From the IMG/VR virus record IMGVR_UViG_3300032282_004885, positions 1-28,863 of that record: a stretch of 28,863 bases of DNA. The stretch is one strand, 5' to 3'. Every line of letters starts with the position of its first letter. Position 1 is the stretch's first letter. The notes below the pieces were generated by a model, which was not told the origin of the DNA, searched no databases, and saw only the letters and a list, made by a program, of their open reading frames with translations. Made by a program: the position numbers and the translations under genes. This DNA is from a virus. Shown here in pieces: positions 22,484 through 28,863 of the stretch.

Positions 22484-22491
22484 TAAATAGT
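22484..22491 (-). promoter_or_regulatory. Candidate late promoter motif ACTATTTA (222-aa gene)
   Basis: ACTATTTA on the coding strand (context ATACTATTTATATAAAAAG), 50 nt before the ATG and just after the terminator at 22513-22536. A short inverted repeat AAGAACT / AGTTCTT (22461-22477) lies between it and the gene, in the predicted leader. Confidence 0.5.
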
Positions 22492-22512
22492 ATTAAAATT
22501 TATATAAAAGAA

Positions 22513-22536
22513 AACCCACCATATTTCAGGTGGGCT
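22513..22536 (-). terminator. Terminator after the 262-aa gene
   Basis: Minus strand stem AGCCCACC / GGTGGGTT (one G-U pair) with an 8-nt loop, followed by TTCTTTTATAT. The wobble pair is stable only in the minus transcript, which fits the gene direction. It resembles the hairpin at 21719-21744, including the loop. Confidence 0.85.
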
Positions 22537-22557
22537 CTTTGTTTATATTATTATATT

Positions 22558-23346
22558 TTAGAATGCATCTTCAACGAATATTTGGAAATCGTCAAAATAT
22601 ACTATATCATTCGGTGAATATGGACCGCCATAAATTGCAAATCCGTAAGAAGAAGTATCAACGAGTGTATTTGGACCTGGGTTTGCCCAGGCTGTTGTCG
22701 TAAAAGAATTCCATGGTACATAATAATTATTAGTTGTTAAAAATTCTGTGGTATATACTTGTCCCCAAGTATCCGGAGCGGAAAGAGAAGCGGTGTATAG
22801 AGTAATTACATCTTTTAAATTACCACTCACCGGTGTTCCATTAATAATCTTATTAACTTTTACTGGTACAATATCCATTCTCAATCCAATCCATGTATCA
22901 GTTTTACCTAAACTAGTAAGAAAAGGATTCTCTGCAGATCGTCCTGCTTTATAACCACCAAAACTACAATATAATAGATCATTTCGAAATCCAAATTCGT
23001 ATCCACAATCTGGAAGACTGGCACTTATAATTCCATTTGTAAGATTATTAGGAGGATTTGTTTTTGCTACAAGAGCAAATTTACATGGATTAAAATTTGT
23101 TGCTCTTCCCCAAATTCTTAAAGAAACAGATTTTGTTTCTGGTATATTAACAAACGCAGAACTACTAACGGAAGAACTAATATAAAAATTGCCTCTAATT
23201 ACACCTCCTAAATTTGGATCATACACACGACATTGAACAGAAGAAGTAAGTGGATTTGGTAAAGAAGAATTTAATATAGAAGAACCGGTTGGCGGAAATA
23301 CTACATTACCATTACCAGGTAAAATTAAAAAATCACTATAAGACAT
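22558..23346 (-). CDS. Beta-rich hypothetical virion protein, 262 aa
   Basis: Function unknown. The protein is rich in Ser, Asn, Pro, Tyr and Gly and alternates in beta-strand fashion, with aromatic clusters (G-Y-E-F-G-F-R-N-D-L-L-Y-C; N-N-Y-Y-V-P-W-N-S-F) and an acidic final strand (Y-F-D-D-F-Q-I-F-V-E-D-A-F) of the sort that closes lectin or jelly-roll folds. A glycan- or surface-binding role is possible but unproven. There is no signal peptide. It follows the LamG-like gene with a 35-nt gap, has AGGAG before the ATG and a terminator 22 nt after its stop. With its neighbours it forms a block of accessory surface genes between capsid and neck genes. Confidence 0.7.
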   Translation of the reverse strand: MSYSDFLILPGNGNVVFPPTGSSILNSSLPNPLTSSVQCRVYDPNLGGVIRGNFYISSSVSSSAFVNIPETKSVSLRIWGRATNFNPCKFALVAKTNPPNNLTNGIISASLPDCGYEFGFRNDLLYCSFGGYKAGRSAENPFLTSLGKTDTWIGLRMDIVPVKVNKIINGTPVSGNLKDVITLYTASLSAPDTWGQVYTTEFLTTNNYYVPWNSFTTTAWANPGPNTLVDTSSYGFAIYGGPYSPNDIVYFDDFQIFVEDAF

Positions 23347-23381
23347 ATTTATAAGCTCCTATTAATATATATACAAAAATA

Positions 23382-24371
23382 CTATGACCAACCATCACCG
23401 GACTCAAAACTATCTGTTAAGTCTGGTGATGTGAATGTTGTTGTTCCAGATACTGCTGTTGGTAAATTAACCGCATCATTCCAGTTCTCACTAAATTCAA
23501 AACTATCTGTTAGATCTGGTGATGTGAATATTGTTGTTCCAGATGTTGCTGTTGGCAGATCGACTGCGTCATTCCAGTTTCCATTAAATTCAAAACTATC
23601 TGTTAGATCTGGAACTGTAAATGTTGAAGAACCAGAAATAGTTGAAATTATTTTTTCTACAAATCTTTTATTTGTAACATTATAATTTTGTGCTATTTCA
23701 TCTTGAGTTAGTTGTTTATTATAAACTCTTACAACAGCCATACTTCCAGTATACCAATATCCGCGACTACCAGCATAGCCACCATAAACACCAATAGAAA
23801 TGCCACCTGCATCTGTATTTATTGTTCCTGCTTGTGAATCACTAGCAACCAATACACCATTTACATAAATTCTTCTATTTCCACTACTATATGTTGCAAC
23901 AACTTGAGAAAATTGTGTCGTTCCACTCAGAACAGAAGTATTAACACTTAAATCTTGTAATCCGCCAATATTTTGACGCCATATTATAGTATTATTACCA
24001 TTTTGAAATAAAGAATATTGTGTATTAAGATTTCCTTTTTCAAAAAAGAATCCATTTTGATTTAAATTAGCAGTTTTTACCCATGTTTCAACACTTACCG
24101 TCTGTGTATCGAAAATTGTATTGTTTGGTATTTTTGCTAAACTATTTGAACCATTAAAATCAAACCATTTTTGATTATATTCTGATGTATAAAATGATGT
24201 ATTTTCTAAAGACGCTGTACTAGCATTTGTCGTTAAATCATACCAATCTGTTCCACTTCCCGGATAAGACGATGCATTTTGTGCATCCAGATGTAATATT
24301 AGTCCATCTGTTACTATTTGTAATTCTCGAGAAAATAAAATACCGGTTGTTGAATTTTTATTAAAAAACAT
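23382..24371 (-). CDS. LamG/concanavalin-like lectin protein with C-terminal repeats, 329 aa
   Basis: Residues about 22-232 form a laminin-G/concanavalin-like domain: G-L-I-L-H-L-D-A, W-Y-D-L, K-W-F-D-F-N-G-S-N-S, V-S-V-E-T-W-V-K-T, R-R-I-Y-V-N-G-V-L-V-A, I-S-I-G-V-Y-G-G and M-A-V-V-R-V-Y-N-K-Q-L-T-Q-D-E-I. Such domains in phage virions usually bind sugars or decorate the head or fibres. The C-terminus holds three 31-residue units starting at 246, 277 and 308 (S-G-x-x-x-F-T-x-P-D-L-T-D-S-F-E), the last one truncated. The gene follows the major capsid gene's terminator. Its Shine-Dalgarno is weak (GAG close to the ATG), and no ACTATTTA motif was seen upstream. Host or particle-surface binding is inferred. 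Confidence 0.75.
   Translation of the reverse strand: MFFNKNSTTGILFSRELQIVTDGLILHLDAQNASSYPGSGTDWYDLTTNASTASLENTSFYTSEYNQKWFDFNGSNSLAKIPNNTIFDTQTVSVETWVKTANLNQNGFFFEKGNLNTQYSLFQNGNNTIIWRQNIGGLQDLSVNTSVLSGTTQFSQVVATYSSGNRRIYVNGVLVASDSQAGTINTDAGGISIGVYGGYAGSRGYWYTGSMAVVRVYNKQLTQDEIAQNYNVTNKRFVEKIISTISGSSTFTVPDLTDSFEFNGNWNDAVDLPTATSGTTIFTSPDLTDSFEFSENWNDAVNLPTAVSGTTTFTSPDLTDSFESGDGWS
23385..23636 (-). repeat. 93-nt (31-aa) direct repeats in the LamG-like gene
   Basis: Two full units and one partial unit of a coding repeat with the core PDLTDSFE. They are similar at DNA level (GATCTGGTGATGTGAAT-type blocks on the plus strand recur), so they probably arose by recent duplication and could vary in number between relatives. 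Confidence 0.8.
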
Positions 24372-24400
24372 ACTCTATAACTAGTTTCTGCAAAAAAAGA

Positions 24401-24422
24401 AGCCCGCCAGAAATGGCGGGCT
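24401..24422 (-). terminator. Terminator after the major capsid gene
   Basis: Nine-base stem AGCCCGCCA / TGGCGGGCT with a TTTC loop, followed on the minus strand by TCTTTTTTTG. It lies 23 nt after the capsid stop codon and is one of the strongest terminators in the window. Confidence 0.9.
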
Positions 24423-24445
24423 CTCTATTAACCACTCACTACTTA

Positions 24446-26143
24446 TCAGCCGAGTAGATCTTGTACGACAACGAGGCCGTAAAGATCTGGGCGTACCATC
24501 TTCTTGGCGTAGCGGGTCATAACACCCTTACGTGGTACGAAATCTTCAGTACCAAAGATGGTTGGTGTAACCTGGAGTGGGACGTATGGAGCATATACGA
24601 ATCCACTTTCGAGGAAGCTACTGCCCTTACGACCTACAAGAACAACGTTACGTGGGAAGTATGGATCAACGAATACATCCCATTTCTTACTTAGTGAACC
24701 GGCTTTGACTGCGCCGATTGTACCCTTGGCGTCATCATGGACTACGTTTGCACGGAAGCCACTTGTGAATTCAAGGATATTGGCTACTTCTGGTCCGCAA
24801 ACAACGAAGTTTGCACCACCACGAAGAGTCTTACGGTGGATTGCAGCACTTACATCGTTGATGGTTTCAACGAGGGTTTCGTACCACATACTAACATTAC
24901 CGGTGAAGTCAGCACCATTTAGATCGGCAACACCACTGGCAATTGGTTGACCGGTTGTACGCTCAACGAATTTACCTGGACGGCGTGACCAATATAGTGT
25001 TGCAGCGGTTGCACCACGGACAAGTTCACCTAACATTTCTTGGTCGATTTCTAGACCAATTTGTTCTGATAGGATACTTGTGAGTTCAACTTCGGCATCA
25101 AGATTGTGATAAGCATTTAGATCTTGACCGAGTTCTGGTGTCCACTTAGCTTTGAGCTTGCGTGTTTTAGCAGTTACAGCAACACTGTCAACTTTGATGT
25201 CAATTTCTGGAATGTTTGATTCACCTTCAAGAGTGATTGACTGATTGACGCCTAGATCAATACCAGCTGGTACAACAGCACCGATGGTACTTGAATTAGT
25301 TAGTTCGTCTTTAATTGGCCAACTTACTGTGACAGCACTACCGGTGACGGTTGCTGCAAGGGTGGCTGGGTTAGTTACTGCTGGATCGTTGAATGCAAGT
25401 AATAGAACGTTCTTTGTTGAACCACTATACTGTGTTAAGCGACGAACTTGAACATCACGTTGACCATTTGTGCCTGAAACTGAAATAACAATTAAGTTTT
25501 CACGATCAAGGCGATTTAGTAGTGTTGCACTTTCAGTTACGGCACAAACAACTACGGCTGAACCTGATACGAGATCTGGATCAAAACGTACTAGTTTATC
25601 AAGAGCAGTATTACCACCAACTGTACCTGAAAGTAGAGCTGTTAATGTTTCTGATTTTGAACCAGTTGGAAGTGAGTAACCGTTGTTTAATGCGCGAAGT
25701 GAATTTTCAGCATTAACACCTGAGAGACTTACACCGCCGGTTAATTGTGAAGCAACAACGCCACCACCGAATAGTGATTTGCCTTGTAGATTTGCACCAC
25801 GATCACGTTCGAATGTGAAGTCGAGGAAGAAGATTAGACCGCTTGGTAAACTCATTGGTTGTACACTAACGAGTTCATTCGCAATTAGTGAACCGAATAC
25901 ACGGCGTACTATTGGGAACGCAACGGCAGCAAAGCCTTCAACATCACCTCCTGACATTGTGTTGGCTTCACGAAGTAATTCCTGAGCCTGATTTTCTAAT
26001 AGACGGGCCATTGAAGCCTTGGCGCGGTCATCACCAATACCTTCTAATAGACCTGTATCTGACCATTTACTCATTAATGCGCCACCTTCTTTTTCGAGGT
26101 CACGCTTAACCACACCTTCTGTTAATTTTTTAATAACTGACAT
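24446..26143 (-). CDS. 23: Major capsid protein (gp23-type), 565 aa
   Basis: The main shell protein of the head. The start pattern K-W-S-D-T-G-L-L-E-G-I, then A-R-L-L-E-N-Q (46-52), and V-S-V-Q-P-M-S-L-P-S-G-L-I-F-F-L-D-F (92-109) match gp23 (T4: C-G-V-Q-P-M-N-S-P-T-G). T4 gp23 loses its N-terminal 65 residues to the prohead protease at a (L/I)-x-E site; here L-R-E (57-59) before Ala60 is a good equivalent. The length is near T4's 521. The start has AGGAG 8 nt upstream. It lies 28 nt after the prohead core gene, and a strong terminator follows, so it is probably the most abundant late mRNA. Composition is less AT-rich than the accessory genes. Confidence 0.95.
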   Translation of the reverse strand: MSVIKKLTEGVVKRDLEKEGGALMSKWSDTGLLEGIGDDRAKASMARLLENQAQELLREANTMSGGDVEGFAAVAFPIVRRVFGSLIANELVSVQPMSLPSGLIFFLDFTFERDRGANLQGKSLFGGGVVASQLTGGVSLSGVNAENSLRALNNGYSLPTGSKSETLTALLSGTVGGNTALDKLVRFDPDLVSGSAVVVCAVTESATLLNRLDRENLIVISVSGTNGQRDVQVRRLTQYSGSTKNVLLLAFNDPAVTNPATLAATVTGSAVTVSWPIKDELTNSSTIGAVVPAGIDLGVNQSITLEGESNIPEIDIKVDSVAVTAKTRKLKAKWTPELGQDLNAYHNLDAEVELTSILSEQIGLEIDQEMLGELVRGATAATLYWSRRPGKFVERTTGQPIASGVADLNGADFTGNVSMWYETLVETINDVSAAIHRKTLRGGANFVVCGPEVANILEFTSGFRANVVHDDAKGTIGAVKAGSLSKKWDVFVDPYFPRNVVLVGRKGSSFLESGFVYAPYVPLQVTPTIFGTEDFVPRKGVMTRYAKKMVRPDLYGLVVVQDLLG

Positions 26144-26171
26144 TTTATAACTCCTGTGAATATAATTGGTA

Positions 26172-27500
26172 TTATTTAATACCGGCTAATTTTAACCAAC
26201 GATCTTTATTTGGATCGTTTGGCTGTTCTGTTTGTTTGTGAGGCAGACGGAATGAACTCTTTTTACTAATAGCTTCATTCAGTGATTTTGGTACACGTTC
26301 TTCTCTTTGAGAACCACCCACCGAATTGATTAGTGTTTCATAAACCGTTTTTGCTTCACTGACGGAATCAGCCTTGGAAATAGCTTCGACAATATTTATT
26401 TTTTGTCGCTCATTCAAGGAGGCGCTTTTCAAGACCTGATTTTCGTAAAAGAGACGTGCATTTAAAGTATTAACTTCTTCAAGTTTCTTAAATGCGACTG
26501 ACATATCTTCTACTGTGGAAGACAACTTATTGTTTTCTTCCAAGAGTTTTTGAATTCTTGCATCTTTCTTTTCTATTAATTTCATGGAATTTTGATGTTC
26601 TTTTAATAATTGTGCAGATGCTTGCAACAATTGTTTTGTTTTTGATTCGTTTGTTTTTTCTTTGTGTTTTTTTATTGCGGCTTGAGTTGCTTTGCCGCGT
26701 GTTTTTTCATATGGTGTAAGTATACCGTCACCGTCTAGATCTGCTTTTTCTTTATCTAATTCTTCATCTTCTTCGTCTTCTTCGTTTTCTTCTTCATCGT
26801 CTTCGTCGGATTCTTCTTCATCGTCTTCGTCGGATTCTTCTTCATCTTCCGATTCTTCGTCTTCGTCTTCTTCTTTTTCTTCTGAGAGAACTTCGTCTAA
26901 ACTAACTTCCGTTAGTTCATCTTCTTCTAAAGTCATATTTGTATCACCTTGCGGACCTGCAAAATCTTCATCCATTTCTTCATCTAATAAATCTTCATCT
27001 AATTCAATTGATTCCATCATTGGTGATGGTCCACCAGCACCACCAGAAGCAGGAGGTTGATTCATCATACCGGTCATTTGTGGAGACATATCTGTTTCTT
27101 CTTCTTTATCACCTATTTGTAGTGCATCAGCAAGATCAGCAAGATTTATATTTACTTCAACTTCTTCATCGTCATCTGGACATGGGCATAATTTTTCACC
27201 ATCAGTAGCAGCTAAAGGTATATCTTTTGCTGCACCAGCAACATAACCTTTATTTGATTCATCTGGAGGAGCACCGCCAAAATCTGTTAGAGGAGCATTA
27301 GAATCGCCACCAGCTAAAGCATCACTTGGAGAAGGAGTATCGGCTCCTGGTTCTTCGTCTTGTTCTAGTAATTTTTCCACCGCTTCTTTAACTTGTGGAG
27401 CAAATTTTTCTAACAAAGTTGCTTGTGCGCTTTTAAAGGCTGAATCTCTTAGGGCTTGAGCATCTACTATGGCTTGCTCTAATAGTTTTGAACTACTCAT
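26172..27500 (-). CDS. 22: Prohead core (scaffold) protein, gp22-like, with an EF-hand loop, 442 aa
   Basis: Directly upstream of gene 23, as gene 22 is in T4, and therefore the internal scaffold on which the capsid forms. The start is placed at the ATG at 27500 (AGGAG 8 nt upstream) rather than at the upstream TTG at 27533. Order: helical N-terminus (1-50), Pro/Gly-rich linker (50-165), an acidic low-complexity stretch (165-250, with an E-E-S-D-E-D-D-E repeat), an EF-hand calcium loop D-L-D-G-D-G-I-L-T-P-Y-E (254-265), a coiled coil (about 280-360), and the gp22-like tail with N-E-R-Q-K-I-N-I-V-E-A (363-373) and E-A-K-T-V-Y-E-T-L (382-390). It ends R-W-L-K-L-A-G-I-K. It is longer than T4 gp22 (269). 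The EF loop and acidic block may combine functions of T4's acidic core proteins gp67/gp68; this is inference. Confidence 0.8.
   Translation of the reverse strand: MSSSKLLEQAIVDAQALRDSAFKSAQATLLEKFAPQVKEAVEKLLEQDEEPGADTPSPSDALAGGDSNAPLTDFGGAPPDESNKGYVAGAAKDIPLAATDGEKLCPCPDDDEEVEVNINLADLADALQIGDKEEETDMSPQMTGMMNQPPASGGAGGPSPMMESIELDEDLLDEEMDEDFAGPQGDTNMTLEEDELTEVSLDEVLSEEKEEDEDEESEDEEESDEDDEEESDEDDEEENEEDEEDEELDKEKADLDGDGILTPYEKTRGKATQAAIKKHKEKTNESKTKQLLQASAQLLKEHQNSMKLIEKKDARIQKLLEENNKLSSTVEDMSVAFKKLEEVNTLNARLFYENQVLKSASLNERQKINIVEAISKADSVSEAKTVYETLINSVGGSQREERVPKSLNEAISKKSSFRLPHKQTEQPNDPNKDRWLKLAGIK
26790..26850 (-). repeat. 24-nt repeat coding for the acidic tract of the prohead core protein
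   Basis: About two and a half copies of a 24-nt unit (TCTTCATCGTCTTCGTCGGA type on the plus strand) encoding E-E-S-D-E-D-D-E. It is likely to change length by slippage or recombination. Confidence 0.75.
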
Positions 27501-27534
27501 TAAAAATACTCCTGAAAATACACTTTTACTCAAT

Positions 27535-27542
27535 TAAATAGT
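27535..27542 (-). promoter_or_regulatory. Candidate late promoter motif ACTATTTA (prohead core/capsid operon)
   Basis: ACTATTTA on the coding strand (context AAAACTATTTAATTG), 34 nt before the ATG at 27500. It would drive the gp22-gp23 pair. Confidence 0.5.
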
Positions 27543-27578
27543 TTTATTTTTATCAACATACCACAAATATGCTCAAAA

Positions 27579-28130
27579 CTATAGTTTGTTTATAAAACAT
27601 TTAATTAAATTACTATCTCCATCTGCATCTTCTAACGCTTGTGCTATTACTTTACCAAATAAATCTCTTTTTATACCTAATAAATTTTTTATTTTTGCTG
27701 ATTTTCCATGTCCTAATTTGGAACTTGTAACAATCCAATCACCTGATTTTACTTTTCCCGTAACTAAAACATGTTCAGCGCCTAATATTATTGGCTGATT
27801 TTTACTGTGTAGTGTGACGCCAATCACTCTTTTATCTTCTTCTATCACACAAGGAACTGCTTTACTGTTTTCCCAAATAACAACAGTACCGGTGGGATAC
27901 TCACCCAAATTATCTGTTGTTAATCCTGTTTCGAAAACAGCACCTACGGTTGTTTGTTGGGCATACACATCAGCCCATCTATTTGTTGCTGAACCAATAG
28001 TTCTGGCTGCATCGCCTTCTGGTAATAAAGAACCGGTTATTTGTACAGAACCACTTAAACTTACAGTTCCATCATTTAAAAGTTTATGTATTTGTGTACT
28101 ACCACTTACTACACTTATACCTTTAGTCAT
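27579..28130 (-). CDS. Fibre-like virion protein, 183 aa
   Basis: The N-terminal half has Ser/Gly-rich beta turns and a tail-fibre-type motif A-R-T-I-G-S-A-T-N-R-W-A-D-V-Y-A (41-56). The C-terminal half (about 75-183) is a small beta domain: Y-P-T-G-T-V-V-I-W, R-V-I-G-V-T, I-L-G-A-E-H-V-L-V-T-G-K-V, G-D-W-I-V-T-S, G-H-G-K-S-A and G-K-V-I-A-Q-A-L-E. I recognise this domain type from structural proteins of marine T4-like phages, without a defined role. The start has only a weak GAG site 8-9 nt upstream. Upstream lies a strong terminator and two partial copies of an ATCACTAT element, but only a one-base variant of the ACTATTTA motif (28163-28171). Confidence 0.75.
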   Translation of the reverse strand: MTKGISVVSGSTQIHKLLNDGTVSLSGSVQITGSLLPEGDAARTIGSATNRWADVYAQQTTVGAVFETGLTTDNLGEYPTGTVVIWENSKAVPCVIEEDKRVIGVTLHSKNQPIILGAEHVLVTGKVKSGDWIVTSSKLGHGKSAKIKNLLGIKRDLFGKVIAQALEDADGDSNLIKCFINKL

Positions 28131-28207
28131 TTATTTCTCGCTTCTATTCACTAAATATGGTCTAAAATAGTGATTTAACTAAATATATAGTGATTTTAAT
28201 AAAAAAA

Positions 28208-28231
28208 ACCGGCACCCCGAAGGATGCCGGT
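28208..28231 (-). terminator. Terminator after the repeat fibre gene
   Basis: Ten-base stem ACCGGCATCC / GGGTGCCGGT (one G-U pair) with a TTCG tetraloop, followed on the minus strand by an uninterrupted run of seven further T. It lies 27 nt after the fibre stop codon. The most stable terminator in the window. Confidence 0.95.
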
Positions 28232-28257
28232 CAATAATTTAATTAAAAATTATTATA

Positions 28258-28863
28258 TCATTGTCCATAGAATGGACTTGGGAACCAAGTAGCATCAGCA
28301 CCTTCACCTTCGCAGAAGTACCATTTGTTGCCTTGTTCAAAGTCAGCATGTGTACCCTTGAGGTAGAAGAAGTGACCACTATAATCTCCTGGAGTTGCTG
28401 CCATAGCAGTAAGTACTGAAGCATCGGCAGATATAGCGCTATCAAGAACGTTCTTGACATTCTTGAAAGTACCTTTTCCACCAACTGTCAAGCTGCTAGC
28501 AACACTTACATCAGAAGCAAGACCAACAGTCCAAACATCACCTGCTTTGCTTACTGATGTTTCATTTGCAACTGATGTAATTGATAGATTATCAATACGA
28601 GTTGATAATGAACTATCAGCACTTGCACGATTTGAAATTTCAGTTGAAAGAGCGGTTGAAACATCTGTTGAGAGACCACTTACTGCACTTTCACGATTTG
28701 AAATTTCAGTTGAAAGAGCGGTTGAAACATCTGTTGACAATCCGCTTACTGCACTTTCACGATTTGAAATTTCAGTTGAAAGAGCGGTTGAAACATCTGT
28801 TGATAATCCACTTACTGCACTTACACGATTTGAAATTTCAGTTGAAAGAGCTACTGAAACGTC
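28258..28863 (-). CDS. Fibre protein with 22-aa coiled-coil repeats, C-terminal part
   Basis: The reading frame is open to the window edge, so the start is not visible; an internal TTG at 28740 is not a real start. At least three copies (the outermost partial) of a 22-residue unit L-S-T-D-V-S-T-A-L-S-T-E-I-S-N-R-E-S-A-V-S-G are followed by a diverged copy and a transition R-I-D-N-L-S-I-T-S-V-A-N-E-T-S-V-S. The C-terminal 110 residues form a non-repetitive domain (G-K-G-T-F-K-N-V-K-N-V; H-F-F-Y-L-K-G-T-H-A-D-F; W-Y-F-C-E-G-E-G; P-S-P-F-Y-G-Q). The heptad-like hydrophobic spacing suggests a trimeric fibre shaft with a terminal head. It is a probable head or tail fibre, transcribed in front of the capsid genes. 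Confidence 0.85.
   Translation of the reverse strand, partial: DVSVALSTEISNRVSAVSGLSTDVSTALSTEISNRESAVSGLSTDVSTALSTEISNRESAVSGLSTDVSTALSTEISNRASADSSLSTRIDNLSITSVANETSVSKAGDVWTVGLASDVSVASSLTVGGKGTFKNVKNVLDSAISADASVLTAMAATPGDYSGHFFYLKGTHADFEQGNKWYFCEGEGADATWFPSPFYGQ
28606..28863 (-). repeat. 66-nt direct repeats in the fibre gene
   Basis: Coding repeats with a 66-nt period, nearly identical in DNA (the block GAAATTTCAGTTGAAAGAG on the plus strand recurs four times) and continuing beyond the window edge. Recent duplication is likely. Confidence 0.9.

Noticed and set aside
21682-22491. TATAAATA on the plus strand at two ACTATTTA sites, as T4-type late promoters pointing right
   Set aside because: They would transcribe away from the genes, against the terminators and antisense to the upstream genes; only the ACTATTTA part is shared by all six sites.
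24558-24950. Plus-strand open frame of 130 codons and several others opposite the capsid gene
   Set aside because: Antisense shadows of gp23; no promoter, ribosome-binding site or protein pattern.
26168-26183. Inverted repeat GGTATTA-TT-TAATACC between the prohead core and capsid genes
   Set aside because: Short, AT-rich and overlapping the core gene stop codon with no T tract; too weak to call a terminator, although it might be a minor processing hairpin.
26692-27060. Plus-strand 122-codon frame rich in serine
   Set aside because: It is the antisense of the acidic Glu/Asp tract (GAA/GAT read backwards gives TTC/TCT); no ribosome-binding site, and the minus frame has clear gp22-like features.
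27568-27586. AT-rich palindrome around AAACTATAGTTT at the end of the 183-aa gene
   Set aside because: No loop, no T tract and overlap with coding sequence; not convincing as terminator or operator.
28606-28863. Regular repeats at the window end, considered as a CRISPR array
   Set aside because: No variable spacers; the 66-nt period keeps one reading frame and encodes a coiled-coil protein repeat.

Overview
The window is a stretch of a low-GC, T4-like contractile-tailed phage genome. The evidence is a recognisable gp23-type major capsid protein, a gp22-type prohead core protein, gp18/gp19-type tail sheath and tube, gp13/14/15-type neck and tail-completion proteins, a gp26-type baseplate protein, a tape measure protein, and gp32- and UvsX-type recombination proteins. 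Every convincing gene lies on the minus strand, so transcription runs from right (28863) to left (1). The host cannot be named. Shine-Dalgarno sites of AGGAG type and sigma70-like early promoters (TTGACA / TATGAT) suggest a Proteobacterium-like transcription system. The protein style, such as the IIKEEL N-termini and the 183-aa virion protein, resembles marine T4-like phages, but that is an impression and not a database result.

Layout in transcription order. From 28863 to 24.4 kb lie a fibre with 22-aa repeats (cut by the window edge), a small fibre-like virion protein, the prohead core protein and the major capsid protein. From 24.4 to 21.7 kb lie three probable surface or accessory genes (LamG-like lectin, a beta-rich protein, a Gly/Ala/Thr/Asn-rich protein), most with their own terminator. 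From 21.6 to 7.7 kb lies the tail module in near-T4 order: neck (13, 14), tail completion (15), sheath (18), tube (19), gp26-type protein, a small gp51/chaperone-like frame, tape measure, tube cap/initiator, LysM wedge protein and a large hub-like protein. A very AT-rich gene of unknown function follows at 7.7-6.4 kb. From 6.4 to 1.7 kb lies a replication/recombination block: an exonuclease-less family A DNA polymerase, a Rossmann/FtsZ-like unknown coupled to it, a basic small protein, gp32 and UvsX. From 1.7 to 0 kb lie two small proteins sharing one N-terminal module, a nucleotide-deaminase gene with a frame break near its start, and two small unknown genes.

Two promoter classes can be read by eye. 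Five sigma70-type promoters, all with exactly 17-nt spacers, precede the replication and metabolism genes (polymerase, 122-aa protein, gp32, uvsX, deaminase). A second motif on the coding strand, ACTATTTA, sits 24-51 nt before structural genes and, tellingly, before the two small IIKEEL genes, usually just after an upstream terminator. It is the best candidate for this phage's late promoter. It would make the two small proteins late products, which fits the idea that their shared N-terminus is a capsid-targeting signal.

The most interesting points are: (1) the terminator + ACTATTTA + MKLxRDxLxQIIKEELEE cassette, used twice; (2) a T7 slippery run that could fuse the gp26-type protein to the next frame just before the tape measure gene, a place where other phages use programmed frameshifting; (3) a uvsX promoter built into the gp32 terminator hairpin; (4) a polymerase promoter placed so that the mRNA would be nearly leaderless; (5) the frame break after the ribosome-binding site of the deaminase; (6) a canonical EF-hand loop in the prohead core protein. 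There is no tRNA, CRISPR array or insertion sequence that I can support, and no intergenic gap over 300 bases.
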